Below are positions 24,356 through 32,863 of a stretch of 64,000 bases of DNA, piece by piece. The stretch lies in the NCBI GenBank assembly GCA_934525845.1, contig CAKSZS010000008.1:5977-69976 (forward strand). The letters are read 5' to 3'. Under the pieces are notes generated by a model. It worked only from the letters and a program-made list of their open reading frames with translations, was not told where the DNA came from and ran no database searches. How positions within the stretch are numbered: position 1 is the stretch's first letter; each line of letters begins with the position of its first letter. The position numbers were made by a program, and so were the translations under genes. The DNA is from an uncultured Faecalibacterium sp. Its GTDB lineage: Bacteria; Bacillota; Clostridia; Oscillospirales; Ruminococcaceae.

Positions 24356-25006
24356 ATGACGATTATAAGTCCTTCGATCCTCTCGGCCGATTTTGGCAAA
24401 TTGGGCGCAGACTGCCGCATGGTGCTGGATGCCGGTGCGCAGATGCTGCATTATGACGTGATGGACGGCCACTTTGTGCCCAACATCAGCTTTGGCGTGC
24501 CGGTGCTCAAGAGCCTGCACAAGAACCTGCCGGATGCTTTTTATGATGTGCATCTGATGATCAGCCATCCGCTGCAGTATGCGGAACCCTTCATCAAGGC
24601 AGGCGCCACCCTGTACAATTTCCATCTGGAATGCGAAGACGACATCCAGCAGACCCTTGACGCCGTGAAGGCGCTGGGCTGCAAGGTGGGGTTGACCATC
24701 AAGCCCGGCACCCAGCCGGAAGCGCTGCTGCCCTACCTGGACCAGCTGGATCTGGTGCTGGTGATGAGCGTGGAGCCGGGCTTCGGCGGGCAGAAGTTCA
24801 TGCCCTCGGCGCTGGACAAACTGCGCTGGCTCAAGGCTGAGCGGGAAGCCCGCGGCCTGCACTTCCTGCTGGAAGTGGACGGCGGCGTGGACCGCACCAC
24901 GGCCCCCCTGTGCGTGGAAGCCGGTGCGGACGTTCTGGTGGCGGGCAGCGCCGTGTTCGGTGCCGCCGACCCGGCCGCGGCTGTGCAGCAGCTGGCCGCG
25001 CTGTGA
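24356..25006 (+). CDS. rpe: ribulose-phosphate 3-epimerase
   Basis: 216 residues, full length for the family. It interconverts ribulose-5-phosphate and xylulose-5-phosphate in the pentose phosphate pathway. Signatures: ISPSILSADFGKL at the N-terminus, YDVMDGHFVPNISFG near 31-45 (metal His and Asp), VHLMISHP near 65, VMSVEPGFGGQKFMP near 137-151, and EVDGGVDRTTAPLCVEAGADVLVAGSAVFG near 172-201. The ribosome site (GGAG at 24340) is weak. Ten bp separate it from the Rnf-D-like gene, so it leads that operon. Confidence 0.95.
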   Translation: MTIISPSILSADFGKLGADCRMVLDAGAQMLHYDVMDGHFVPNISFGVPVLKSLHKNLPDAFYDVHLMISHPLQYAEPFIKAGATLYNFHLECEDDIQQTLDAVKALGCKVGLTIKPGTQPEALLPYLDQLDLVLVMSVEPGFGGQKFMPSALDKLRWLKAEREARGLHFLLEVDGGVDRTTAPLCVEAGADVLVAGSAVFGAADPAAAVQQLAAL

Positions 25007-25016
25007 GGGCACGCCC

Positions 25017-26036
25017 ATGGATGAAGCATTGATCCGGGAGCGGGAACAGCAGCTGCAGAAGACCGGAAACTATTACAAACACATCTGCTGGCTGGCCGTG
25101 CCGCTGCTGTGCATGGCCTGCTACCTTTACGGGCCGCGTCCGCTGCTGCTGTGCGGCATCGCGGCGCTCACCGGCAACCTGTGCGACCGTCTGGTGTCGC
25201 TGCTGCGGCACCGCGTGTACCAGACCGGCGACTGGTCCAACGAGAGCTTCGGCCTGGTCATCGCCCTGCTGATGCCTGCCACGGTGGACATTTATGTTCT
25301 GGTGGCGGCGGTGCTGGCGGGCGTGCTCATCGGCAAGGAGATCTTCGGCGGATACGGCAGCTACCCCTTCAACCCGGCGGCGGTGGGCTATGCCGTGGCG
25401 GCGGTGTCCTGGCCGGATCAGGTGTTCCGCTATCCTCAGCCCTACACCGCCATCCCCCTGTGGGATGCCTCCGGCGTGCCGGTGTCCAGCGCGGTGGAAG
25501 ACACCCTGCGCAGCGGCGGTATGCTGAACATCGGTTCGCTGGCCCTGGGGCTGGGCGAGTATGCCGCCCCCATGGGCACCGGTGCGGTGCTCATCGTTCT
25601 GGCCTGCGGGCTGTTCCTGTGGGCGCAGAAGGATGCCCATATGTCCGCCTCGGTGAGTTTTGTCTTTACCTGCGCGCTCATCGCATTCTTCTTCCCCCGG
25701 CAGGCGGGCCTGATGGACAGCGCAGTGCTGTCCAACACCCTGCCGCGCCTGCAGTGCGTGCGGGACGAGCTGCTGAGCGGCGCCATGCTGTTCAGCGCGG
25801 TGTTCCTGCTCAATGAACCCTATACCTGCGCCCATCACCGGGTGGGCCGCATCCTGTACGGTGTGCTGGTGGGAATCGTGAGCATGGGCTTCCGGTACTA
25901 TGGTGTGTATGAGACCGGCGTCTGCTTTGCCATTCTGGTGGTCAACAGCATTTCGGCCTGGATCGACCGCACCGAGGTGCGGCTGTACCGTCTGCTGCAT
26001 CACCTGCCCATCGGCGGAAAGGAGGCAGCGGAATGA
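25017..26036 (+). CDS. divergent RnfD/NqrB-like membrane protein
   Basis: 339 residues, about nine membrane helices. It keeps the RnfD/NqrB fold marks FGGYGSYPFNPAAVGYA (near 115) and SGAMLFSAVFLLNEPYT with a following VGRILYGVLVG and YYGVYETGVCFAILVVN. RnfD and NqrB carry FMN on a conserved Thr; the corresponding segment here appears to read LGEYAAPMG, with no Thr at that point. So cofactor attachment is doubtful. The start at 25017 has GAGGG upstream. It is followed by E-like and A-like subunits with 4-bp overlaps. Confidence 0.78.
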   Translation: MDEALIREREQQLQKTGNYYKHICWLAVPLLCMACYLYGPRPLLLCGIAALTGNLCDRLVSLLRHRVYQTGDWSNESFGLVIALLMPATVDIYVLVAAVLAGVLIGKEIFGGYGSYPFNPAAVGYAVAAVSWPDQVFRYPQPYTAIPLWDASGVPVSSAVEDTLRSGGMLNIGSLALGLGEYAAPMGTGAVLIVLACGLFLWAQKDAHMSASVSFVFTCALIAFFFPRQAGLMDSAVLSNTLPRLQCVRDELLSGAMLFSAVFLLNEPYTCAHHRVGRILYGVLVGIVSMGFRYYGVYETGVCFAILVVNSISAWIDRTEVRLYRLLHHLPIGGKEAAE

Positions 26037-26758
26037 GAAAGGCGACTGCAGAATTGATCCTGAAGGATCCGGGCAAATACGCCCATCATGACCGTGTGTT
26101 CCTGAACAACCCGGTGGTCATGCAGGGGATGGGTCTGGCCCCGCTGGTGGTGCTGGCCACCTCCGGTCAGAATGCGGTCATGCTGGCGGCGGCGGTGGCG
26201 CTGCTGCTGGTACCCTCCCGCGTGCTGGCCTGCCTGCTGAGCCGTCTGGTGCCGCTGAACAGCGAACACCCGGCTCCGGAGGAATTGCAGAAAAAGCTGC
26301 TGCCCCGTGCGCTGGTGTACAGCCTGAGCGCCGCAGTGGTGTATCTGGCGGCGTATCCGATCCTGAATGCCGCGTTTGGCACCAGCCTGCTGGCGCTGGG
26401 CATCTACCTGCCCCTGCTGGTGGTGGAGCCGCTGCTGATCTATCGTTTCGGCCGCGTGCAGGAGACCGTGCGCAAGGCGGTCTCCAAGGGCCTGCGCATC
26501 ACGGTGGGCTACGCCCTGCTGCTGGTGCTGCTGGGCTGTGTGCGCGAATGGCTGTCGGCCGGCACCGTGTTCGGCGTGGCAGTGGGCCGCCGGGCGGTGC
26601 TGCCCATGGCCGGGATGCCGGCCGGCGGGTTCATCGTGCTGGGGGTGCTGTGCGCCGTGTGGCGTGCGCTGGCCTCCAAGCGCAGGGAATATCTCGTCCG
26701 GGAGGCCCGCAGTGTAATGGACGTTGACGCACAGAAGGAGGCGGATGGCGAGCGATGA
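26033..26758 (+). CDS. divergent RnfE-like membrane protein
   Basis: 241 residues, six membrane helices plus a charged C-terminal tail. Its start overlaps the previous stop (ATGA). The region VFLNNPVVMQGMGLAPLVVLATS aligns by eye with the RnfE/NqrD pattern NNP-x-L-V-Q-x-LGLCP-x-LAV; the cluster-ligand Cys is Ala here. The second ligand site, normally Asn-Cys after PLIV, reads LPLLVVEPLLIYR, so it is lost too. In true Rnf these cysteines hold a [2Fe-2S] centre inside the membrane. The function without them is unknown. Confidence 0.72.
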   Translation: MRKATAELILKDPGKYAHHDRVFLNNPVVMQGMGLAPLVVLATSGQNAVMLAAAVALLLVPSRVLACLLSRLVPLNSEHPAPEELQKKLLPRALVYSLSAAVVYLAAYPILNAAFGTSLLALGIYLPLLVVEPLLIYRFGRVQETVRKAVSKGLRITVGYALLLVLLGCVREWLSAGTVFGVAVGRRAVLPMAGMPAGGFIVLGVLCAVWRALASKRREYLVREARSVMDVDAQKEADGER

Positions 26759-27366
26759 GAGATGTAGTCATTACCTCTGCAGTGTTCTTCAATTACGCGG
26801 TGCTGGCCATCTTCGCCCAGAACGCGGTGTTCACCCGGGCGCTGGGCGTGTCCCGTCTGGTGCAGCTGGTAGGGGATGACCGCACCAGCAGCGGGCTGTT
26901 CGGCCTGCAGCTGTGCATCACCCAGGTGCTGGTGGCTCCGCTGGCCTGGTATGCCGGCAGCTGGATCGCCCCGCTGGACAACCGCGCCCAGCTGCGTCCG
27001 CTGGTCTATGTGGCCTGCATCGCGGTGGTCTGCCTTGCAGAGCAGCTGCTTCTGCTGCTGGGCCGAGCGCTGCCCCACAGCGGCCAGCTGCTCCGCATTG
27101 TACCGCTGGCCGGTCTCAACAGCTGTGTGCTGGGCACCGTGCTGGTAGAGCGCACCCAGACCTTTACGCTGGGGCAGAGCCTGGGCTTTGGCGTGGGCAG
27201 CGGCCTGGGCTATGTGCTGGCAGTGCTTCTGGTCACGGAAGCCCGCCACCGCCTGCGCAGTAAAGCCATCCCGGCAGCATTCCGCGGCCTGCCCATCACA
27301 CTGGTGTATATCGGAGTGCTGGCGCTGGCCATTTATGGCTTTACCGGACATTCGGTGATCCTGTAA
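26755..27366 (+). CDS. divergent RnfA-like membrane protein
   Basis: 203 residues, six membrane helices, overlapping the previous gene by ATGA. It matches the RnfA/NqrE layout: QNAVFTRALGVSRLVQLVG in place of the usual NNFVL-x-x-FLG-x-CP-x-x-GVS, with Ser where the ligand Cys is expected. VPLAGLNSCVLGTVL replaces PLITTNCAVLG, putting a Cys one position late. With the D- and E-like genes this forms a three-subunit membrane set lacking the RnfB, RnfC and RnfG electron-carrying subunits in this window. Confidence 0.72.
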   Translation: MRDVVITSAVFFNYAVLAIFAQNAVFTRALGVSRLVQLVGDDRTSSGLFGLQLCITQVLVAPLAWYAGSWIAPLDNRAQLRPLVYVACIAVVCLAEQLLLLLGRALPHSGQLLRIVPLAGLNSCVLGTVLVERTQTFTLGQSLGFGVGSGLGYVLAVLLVTEARHRLRSKAIPAAFRGLPITLVYIGVLALAIYGFTGHSVIL

Positions 27367-27383
27367 CGAGGAGGGAAAGAGCA

Positions 27384-28487
27384 ATGGCAAGGTACAAACG
27401 GCGGCAGAAGATCAAGCGGTATCACCGCAGTTTCTATAGCCGCGAAATGAAGATCAAACGCATCGCCGGCATCGTGGTGCTGGCGGCGGCTGTGCTGGCC
27501 GCAGCCTGGTTTGCGGCACCCCATGTGCTGGACTGGGCGACCCACACCTGGTACACCGTGGTAAAGAACCGCGACCTGGAAGCGGAAAGTGCTTCCCGGG
27601 AGGCCGCCTCTTCCTCGGCAGCAGCCGCTTCGGCGGCATCGGCAGCGTCTTCGCAGGCCTCGTCCGAACCGGAAGAGGATCGTTTTGACGGGAAATGCGT
27701 CATTTCCGGAAACTGGGCGGAACTGGATGCCGCCGATCTGACGGATGATGCAGCGCTCCATGCGGCGGCAAAGAAGATGAAGGCGGAGGGCGTGGAATAC
27801 GCCGTCCTGACCCTGAAAGACACCGATGGCAGGATCTTCTATGCATCGGAAGTGGCGGCCGCTGCAAACAGCATTGTGGAGGATCCGCTGGATGCGGCGC
27901 ACATTGCGTCCATCCTCCGGGAAGAAAAGATCGCGCCGGTGGCACAGATCGCAGCGTTCAAGGACCCGATCTCGCCCCGCACCGACCCCTCCATGGCCAT
28001 CCACTACAACGGCGATGCCCTGTGGCTGGATGCGCAGAAGGACGGCAATCCCTGGCTGAACCCATATTCCACGGCGGCAGTGGAGTATGTGGGCGACCTG
28101 GCGGAAGAGCTGGCCGGCATGGGATATGAGCAGGTGGTGCTGACCAATGTGCAGTTCCCGAAGCTGACCAAGAAGCAGGATTATGGCACGACGAACGGCG
28201 TTTCCCGCGCCGACCAGCTGAAAGCCGACATCCGTGCCCTGCAGACCCGCCTGAAGGACAAGGCAACGGTGTGGTTCAGCTATACGCTGGAGCAGTGCAA
28301 TGACAGCAGCGTGGCGCTGGATGTGCCGGCACTGACGCTGGGCGTGGAGAACCTGCTGGTCACGTCGGATTCCGCGCTGGATGAGGATGCCCTCAATGCG
28401 CTGGAAAGTGCCCTGCATGATGCGGGTGTGCAGAATATGGTGCTGCATACCGCAGACGAATTTATGACCGCGATGTTTTCGATTTGA
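27384..28487 (+). CDS. membrane-anchored DUF4015-like putative glycoside hydrolase
   Basis: 367 residues. A basic N-terminus (KRRQKIKRYHRSFYSREMKIKR) precedes one helix at about 27-45, then an Ala/Ser-rich linker (about 65-98) and an extracytoplasmic domain from about 100. EGVEYAVLTLKDTDGRIFYAS and IAPVAQIAAFKDPI resemble the TIM-barrel putative glycosyl hydrolases of the DUF4015 family. GGAGGGAAAGAGCA precedes the ATG, 17 bp after the A-like gene, so it is in the same operon. The substrate is unknown. The presence of a surface protein may mean the Rnf-like set has an envelope role. Confidence 0.7.
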   Translation: MARYKRRQKIKRYHRSFYSREMKIKRIAGIVVLAAAVLAAAWFAAPHVLDWATHTWYTVVKNRDLEAESASREAASSSAAAASAASAASSQASSEPEEDRFDGKCVISGNWAELDAADLTDDAALHAAAKKMKAEGVEYAVLTLKDTDGRIFYASEVAAAANSIVEDPLDAAHIASILREEKIAPVAQIAAFKDPISPRTDPSMAIHYNGDALWLDAQKDGNPWLNPYSTAAVEYVGDLAEELAGMGYEQVVLTNVQFPKLTKKQDYGTTNGVSRADQLKADIRALQTRLKDKATVWFSYTLEQCNDSSVALDVPALTLGVENLLVTSDSALDEDALNALESALHDAGVQNMVLHTADEFMTAMFSI

Positions 28488-28530
28488 GTGATGCAGAATT
28501 GCCTTTTGATGGGAAAGTGAGGAACCAACT

Positions 28531-29823
28531 ATGAACACCAGAACCTGCTTTGCACCGGCACACATCCTTCTGCCTTCGGAGCAGATCCCGCTGGAACAGT
28601 GGGGCTGCATCGCCTGTGACCAGTTCACCAGCGACCGGGATTACTGGAAGCGCGCGGAAGAAACCGTGGGCACCGATCCCAGCACCCTGAACCTGATCCT
28701 GCCGGAGGTCTATCTGGAAGACGGCGATGCGGATGCCCGCATTGCAAAGATCCATGCCGCCATGGACGAGTACATCCAGAAGGTGCTCACCCGCAGTGTG
28801 GACGGCTTTGTGTATGTGGAGCGCACCGAGCAGAGCGGTGCCGTGCGGCAGGGCCTGGTGGGCAAGGTGGATCTGGAAGCCTACAGCTACCGCCGGGGCG
28901 AAAAGTGCACCGTGCGTCCCAGCGAGAGCACGGTGGAGAGCCGCATCCCGCCCCGCATGAAGGTGCGCACCGGTGCACCGCTGGAGACGCCCCATATCAT
29001 GATGCTGGCGGACGACCCCCAGTGCACCCTCATCGAGCCGATCGCGGCCCGCAGGAACGAACTGCGCAAGGTGTATGAAGGAGACCTGATGCTGGGCGGC
29101 GGCCACATCGCGGGCTGGGCCGTGGAAGACCCGGCGATGATCGAACAGATCGAAAACGCTCTGGCCGCGCTGGGCAGTCAGGAGGCTTTTGACGCCAAAT
29201 ACCCGGATGCAACCCGCCGCGACCCGCTGACCCTGGCCGTGGGCGACGGCAACCACTCGCTGGCCACCGCCAAGGCCTGCTGGGAGGAACTGAAAAAGAC
29301 CCTGACCCCGGAGCAGGCCGAGAACCATCCGGCCCGCTGGTGCCTGGCGGAGGTGTGCAACGTGCACTCGCCTGCCATTGAGATCGAGCCGATCCACCGG
29401 GTGCTGTTCAACGTGGACTGCGCCGCCGTGCTGCTGGCCCTGGTGACCTGGAGCGACGAGAACATGGCCGGCTGCTGCTTCGGCGGCAGCAAGCAGCAGC
29501 CCTTCACGCTGGCCGGCCCGCACATGGCCAACGTGCTGAGCTTCGAGGAGCCTACCGCACCGCTGACCGTGGGCACCATCGATGAATTCATTGAATATTA
29601 CCTGGAACGCCATCCCGAAGGCCGGGTGGACTATGTGCACGATGAACCGGCGGTCCGTGCTCTGTGCAAAAAGGGCGCGGTGGCGTTCCTGATGCCGCCG
29701 TTTGCCAAGAGCGACCTGTTCAAGGGCGTTGTGATGGGCGGCGTGCTGCCCCGCAAGACCTTCAGCATGGGCCATGCGGAGGAAAAGCGGTATTACATCG
29801 AGTGCCGGAAAATTGTAAAATAA
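28531..29823 (+). CDS. DUF1015 family protein
   Basis: 430 residues, cytoplasmic. The N-terminal PAHILLPSEQIPLEQWGCIACDQFTSDRDYW and the later VGDGNHSLATAKACWEEL are family hallmarks; the H-S after DGN is invariant in the members I know. DUF1015 proteins often sit by serine-biosynthesis genes in other bacteria, but not here. It lies 43 bp after the DUF4015 gene on the same strand. No enzyme activity is assigned with confidence. Confidence 0.85.
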   Translation: MNTRTCFAPAHILLPSEQIPLEQWGCIACDQFTSDRDYWKRAEETVGTDPSTLNLILPEVYLEDGDADARIAKIHAAMDEYIQKVLTRSVDGFVYVERTEQSGAVRQGLVGKVDLEAYSYRRGEKCTVRPSESTVESRIPPRMKVRTGAPLETPHIMMLADDPQCTLIEPIAARRNELRKVYEGDLMLGGGHIAGWAVEDPAMIEQIENALAALGSQEAFDAKYPDATRRDPLTLAVGDGNHSLATAKACWEELKKTLTPEQAENHPARWCLAEVCNVHSPAIEIEPIHRVLFNVDCAAVLLALVTWSDENMAGCCFGGSKQQPFTLAGPHMANVLSFEEPTAPLTVGTIDEFIEYYLERHPEGRVDYVHDEPAVRALCKKGAVAFLMPPFAKSDLFKGVVMGGVLPRKTFSMGHAEEKRYYIECRKIVK

Positions 29824-29828
29824 AAACG

Positions 29829-29986
29829 CTCCCCCAAAAGCCTTCCCCCAGCCGGGGGAAGGTGGCATTGAGCAAAGCGAAATGACGGATGAGGGTGATG
29901 GGACAGCAGATGTGTGTAATCAATGCGCCCTCATCAGTCTGCTGCGCAGACAGCTTCCCCCGACCGGGGAAAGCCAAGGGGGAAGT
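29829..29986. repeat. family-B repeat
   Basis: It contains CCTTCCCCCAGCCGGGGGAAGG as one hairpin, GGATGAGGGTGATGGG, then GCGCCCTCATCAGTCTGCTG and CTTCCCCCGACCGGGG. GATGAGGG and CCCTCATC are inverted. It fills the gap between the DUF1015 gene and the helicase. Confidence 0.7.
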
Positions 29987-30007
29987 GCCACTTGAATTAG
30001 GAGAACC

Positions 30008-31918
30008 ATGACATTTGAAGAACTGAATCTGTCCGCCCCCCTGCTGCGTGCTGTGCAGGAGGCGGGCTATGAGACCCCGTCGCCCATTCAGGCGGCGGCG
30101 ATCCCGCCGGTGCTGTCCGGCCGGGATCTGATGGGCTGTGCCCAGACCGGTACCGGCAAGACGGCTGCCTTTGCGCTGCCCATGCTGGACCGGCTCACTG
30201 CCAACGCCCCCCGGAAAAAGGGGGCCATCCGTGCGTTGATCCTCACCCCGACCCGCGAGCTGGCCTTGCAGATCGGCCAGAGCTTCGACGCCTACGGCAA
30301 GTACCTCAGCCTGCGCAGCACCGTCATTTTCGGCGGCGTGGGCCAGGCACCCCAGGTGGAGGCCCTGAAAAGGGGGGTGGACATCCTGATCGCCTGCCCG
30401 GGTCGTCTGAACGACTTGATCGGGCAGGGCTTCATTGACCTGTCCAGCTTGGAGATCTTCGTGCTGGACGAGGCCGACCGGATGCTGGACATGGGCTTTG
30501 TGCATGACGTGAAAAAGGTCATTGCCAAGCTGCCCAGGCAGCGCCAGAACCTGATGTTCAGCGCCACCATGCCCACCGAGATCCAGCAGCTGGCGGAGGG
30601 CATCCTGCACGACCCCGCATTCGTCAAGGTGGACCCGGTGTCCAGCACGGTGGAGCGCATCCAGCAGAGCCTGTATTTTGTGGAGAAGGGCAACAAGAAA
30701 TTCCTGCTGCCTTGGCTCATCAAGAATCTGCAGCCCCCGGTGGTCAACGCCCTGGTGTTCAGCCGCACCAAGCACGGCGCGGATAAGATTGCCAAGGACC
30801 TGACCAAGCAGGGCATTCCCGCCGCCGCCATCCACGGCAACAAGAGCCAGACCGCCCGCGTCACCGCGCTGGAAGACTTCAAGGCCGGAAAGACCCGTGT
30901 GCTGGTGGCCACCGACATCGCCGCCCGCGGCATCGACATCAGCGAGCTGTCCCATGTGTTCAACTACGACCTGCCCGAGGTGCCCGAGACCTATGTGCAC
31001 CGCATTGGCCGCACCGCCCGCGCCGGTGCCGACGGCACGGCCGTCAGCTTCTGCGCCCCGGAGGAGCAGGAGTATCTGACCGGCATCGAAAAGCTGAACC
31101 GCCGCAAGATCCCGGTGGTGTCCGGCCACCCGTGGGACGGCGTGCCCGCGCCGGTGCGTCCGGAGCCGCCTGTGCGCGGCAAAAAGCCCAAAGCCGCCGC
31201 AGAGCCGGCGGCACAGCCCAAGGCGGAAAAAACTGCCCCCAAAGCAGAAAAGCCCGCCAGACCGGCAAAACCTGAAAAAAAGGCCGCGCCTGCCGCCAAG
31301 GCAGAGGCAAAGCCTGCAAAAATCCGAAAAGAGGAACCATCCATGGAGGAAAACCAGAAGCGTACCCCCGGCGGACGCACCAATGACCGCCGCTCCAATA
31401 ATAATACGACCGGCAGCAACAGCCGCCCCCGCCGGGAACCGAACGCCCCGGCCCGCGGTAGCAATGCCCAACCCAAGTTTGACCCGCACTTTGTGAGCGC
31501 CCCGGAGGCAACGCCGCTCCGTCCGGCCAAGAAAGCCCCGGCTGCGCCTGCCGCTCCGGCCATCCGCACCGCCGGCCAGCCGGCACAGAACAGCGCCAAC
31601 GGCTCCAAAGGCCGCAATCCGCGCAATGCCCGCTCGGGTGAGCAGAGCGGCCGTGCCAACGGCAGCCCGAATCAGACTGGTGCCCGCGGCAGCCGTCCGA
31701 ATCAGAGCGCAGGCCGCAATGCTCAGCCGGCCCAGAGCCGCGGCGCCAAGGCCGACACCAGCCGCCGGGGCCGTCCGGCAGCGGCAAAGGATGAAGATCC
31801 GGGTCTGGTGCTCATCAGCCGCCGCCCGCCCCAGCAGAAGTACACCAACTTTGAGGAGTATATGAACGCCCACGGCGGCGCGACCGCTCCCATCGAAGAC
31901 CACAGCGACGACGTATGA
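30008..31918 (+). CDS. DEAD-box RNA helicase (RhlE-like) with long disordered tail
   Basis: 636 residues. The helicase core covers about 1-365: Q motif (FEELNLSAPLLRAV ... YETPSPIQ), motif I AQTGTGKT, Ia PTRELALQ, II DEAD, III SAT, then VLVATDIAARGIDI and HRIGRTARAG. From about 390 to the end the chain is low complexity: first Ala/Lys/Pro-rich, then rich in Arg, Asn, Ser and Gly, ending in a short conserved-looking KYTNFEEYMNAHGG. Such tails bind RNA. Its stop overlaps the rlmA start (ATGA), so the two are coupled, consistent with ribosome assembly work. Confidence 0.92.
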   Translation: MTFEELNLSAPLLRAVQEAGYETPSPIQAAAIPPVLSGRDLMGCAQTGTGKTAAFALPMLDRLTANAPRKKGAIRALILTPTRELALQIGQSFDAYGKYLSLRSTVIFGGVGQAPQVEALKRGVDILIACPGRLNDLIGQGFIDLSSLEIFVLDEADRMLDMGFVHDVKKVIAKLPRQRQNLMFSATMPTEIQQLAEGILHDPAFVKVDPVSSTVERIQQSLYFVEKGNKKFLLPWLIKNLQPPVVNALVFSRTKHGADKIAKDLTKQGIPAAAIHGNKSQTARVTALEDFKAGKTRVLVATDIAARGIDISELSHVFNYDLPEVPETYVHRIGRTARAGADGTAVSFCAPEEQEYLTGIEKLNRRKIPVVSGHPWDGVPAPVRPEPPVRGKKPKAAAEPAAQPKAEKTAPKAEKPARPAKPEKKAAPAAKAEAKPAKIRKEEPSMEENQKRTPGGRTNDRRSNNNTTGSNSRPRREPNAPARGSNAQPKFDPHFVSAPEATPLRPAKKAPAAPAAPAIRTAGQPAQNSANGSKGRNPRNARSGEQSGRANGSPNQTGARGSRPNQSAGRNAQPAQSRGAKADTSRRGRPAAAKDEDPGLVLISRRPPQQKYTNFEEYMNAHGGATAPIEDHSDDV

Positions 31919-32760
31919 GCCGGAATGAATGGATGCCCTGGCAGTGCCCGCTGTGCGGCGCACCCCTGACCGGGGATGTCTCGCTGAAATGCGCGAAAAA
32001 TCACAGCTTTGATCGGGCCAAAGAGGGCTACTGGAACCTGCTGCCGGTGCAGAGTATGCGCACCAAGGCTCCCGGCGACAGCAAAGAGATGGTCGCCGCC
32101 CGCCGGGCCTTCCTGAACGCCGGATACTACGGCATCTTCGGGCAGGCGGTGGGGGAGCTGTGCCTGCAGTACGGCCAGCCTGCCGCGCCGGATGCACCCC
32201 TGCATCTGCTGGATGCCGGGTGCGGCGAGGGCTGGTATGACCGCTGCATTGCCCAGCAGTTTGCCGCCGCCGGAAAACCCTTGCAGCTGGCAGGGTTCGA
32301 CATCGCCAAGCCCGCCGTGCGGCTGGCCGCCAAGGCTCTGCCCACCGCAAAGTATGCGGTGGCGTCCAGCTTTGGCCAGCCCGTGCGCACCGGCTGGGCG
32401 GACGTTCTGCTGAACTGCTTTTCGCCCTTTGCGCAGGAGGAATTCCTGCGGGTCCTGCGGCCCGGTGGGCGCATGATCTATGTGGTGCCCGGAGCCGAGC
32501 ATCTGTACCAGATGAAGGCCGTGCTCTACGAAAAGCCCTACAAAAACGCCGTGCAGGAGATCGCCTACCCGGGCTTCCGGGCCATCGGAGAGCGGGAGGT
32601 GTCCGGTACCATCACGGTGCCCCGCGAACAGCTGGAAGCGCTGTTCGCCATGACCCCCTACTACTGGAAAACGCCCCGGGACGGCGCGGCCCGTCTGGCC
32701 GCTCTGCCGGAGCTGACCACCGACATCGATTTCCGGTTCCTGGTGTTTGAGAAAGTATAA
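31915..32760 (+). CDS. rlmA: 23S rRNA (guanine-N1)-methyltransferase
   Basis: 281 residues. An N-terminal zinc finger (CPLCGAPL, then C and H in LKCAKNHSFD) is followed by the family segment EGYWNLLPVQ and PGDSKEMVAARRAFL. The SAM-binding core is LHLLDAGCGEGWYDRCIAQ near 97-115. The family methylates G745 or G748 in 23S rRNA, and some members affect macrolide or tylosin binding; which position is modified cannot be read from sequence. It overlaps the helicase gene by 4 bp. Confidence 0.88.
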   Translation: MSRNEWMPWQCPLCGAPLTGDVSLKCAKNHSFDRAKEGYWNLLPVQSMRTKAPGDSKEMVAARRAFLNAGYYGIFGQAVGELCLQYGQPAAPDAPLHLLDAGCGEGWYDRCIAQQFAAAGKPLQLAGFDIAKPAVRLAAKALPTAKYAVASSFGQPVRTGWADVLLNCFSPFAQEEFLRVLRPGGRMIYVVPGAEHLYQMKAVLYEKPYKNAVQEIAYPGFRAIGEREVSGTITVPREQLEALFAMTPYYWKTPRDGAARLAALPELTTDIDFRFLVFEKV

Positions 32761-32763
32761 ACC

Positions 32764-32808
32764 AAAAGCGCCCGCTGTGCGATTTCTCGTACGGCGGACG
32801 CTTTTTTC
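32764..32808 (+). terminator. terminator of the helicase-rlmA operon
   Basis: AAAAGCG (32764-32770) pairs with CGCTTTT near 32800-32806, with a long imperfect stem between and TTTTTT at the end. It starts 4 bp after the rlmA stop. Confidence 0.75.
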
Positions 32809-32814
32809 GATGGG

Positions 32815-32863
32815 AACCCTCTCAGTCATCTCGCTTTGCTCGATGCCAGCTCCTGAGAGGGTT
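32815..32863. repeat. family-B repeat, minimal form
   Basis: AACCCTCTCAG (32815-32825) and CTGAGAGGGTT (32853-32863) are exact 11-bp inverted repeats around a 27-bp core, TCATCTCGCTTTGCTCGATG and CCAGCTC. It abuts the MATE stop codon at 32864-32866. Confidence 0.75.

Noticed and set aside
29762..32350. An 862-codon minus-strand open frame opposite the helicase
   Set aside because: The composition is typical of antisense reading of a GC-rich gene, and the plus strand has DEAD-box motifs.
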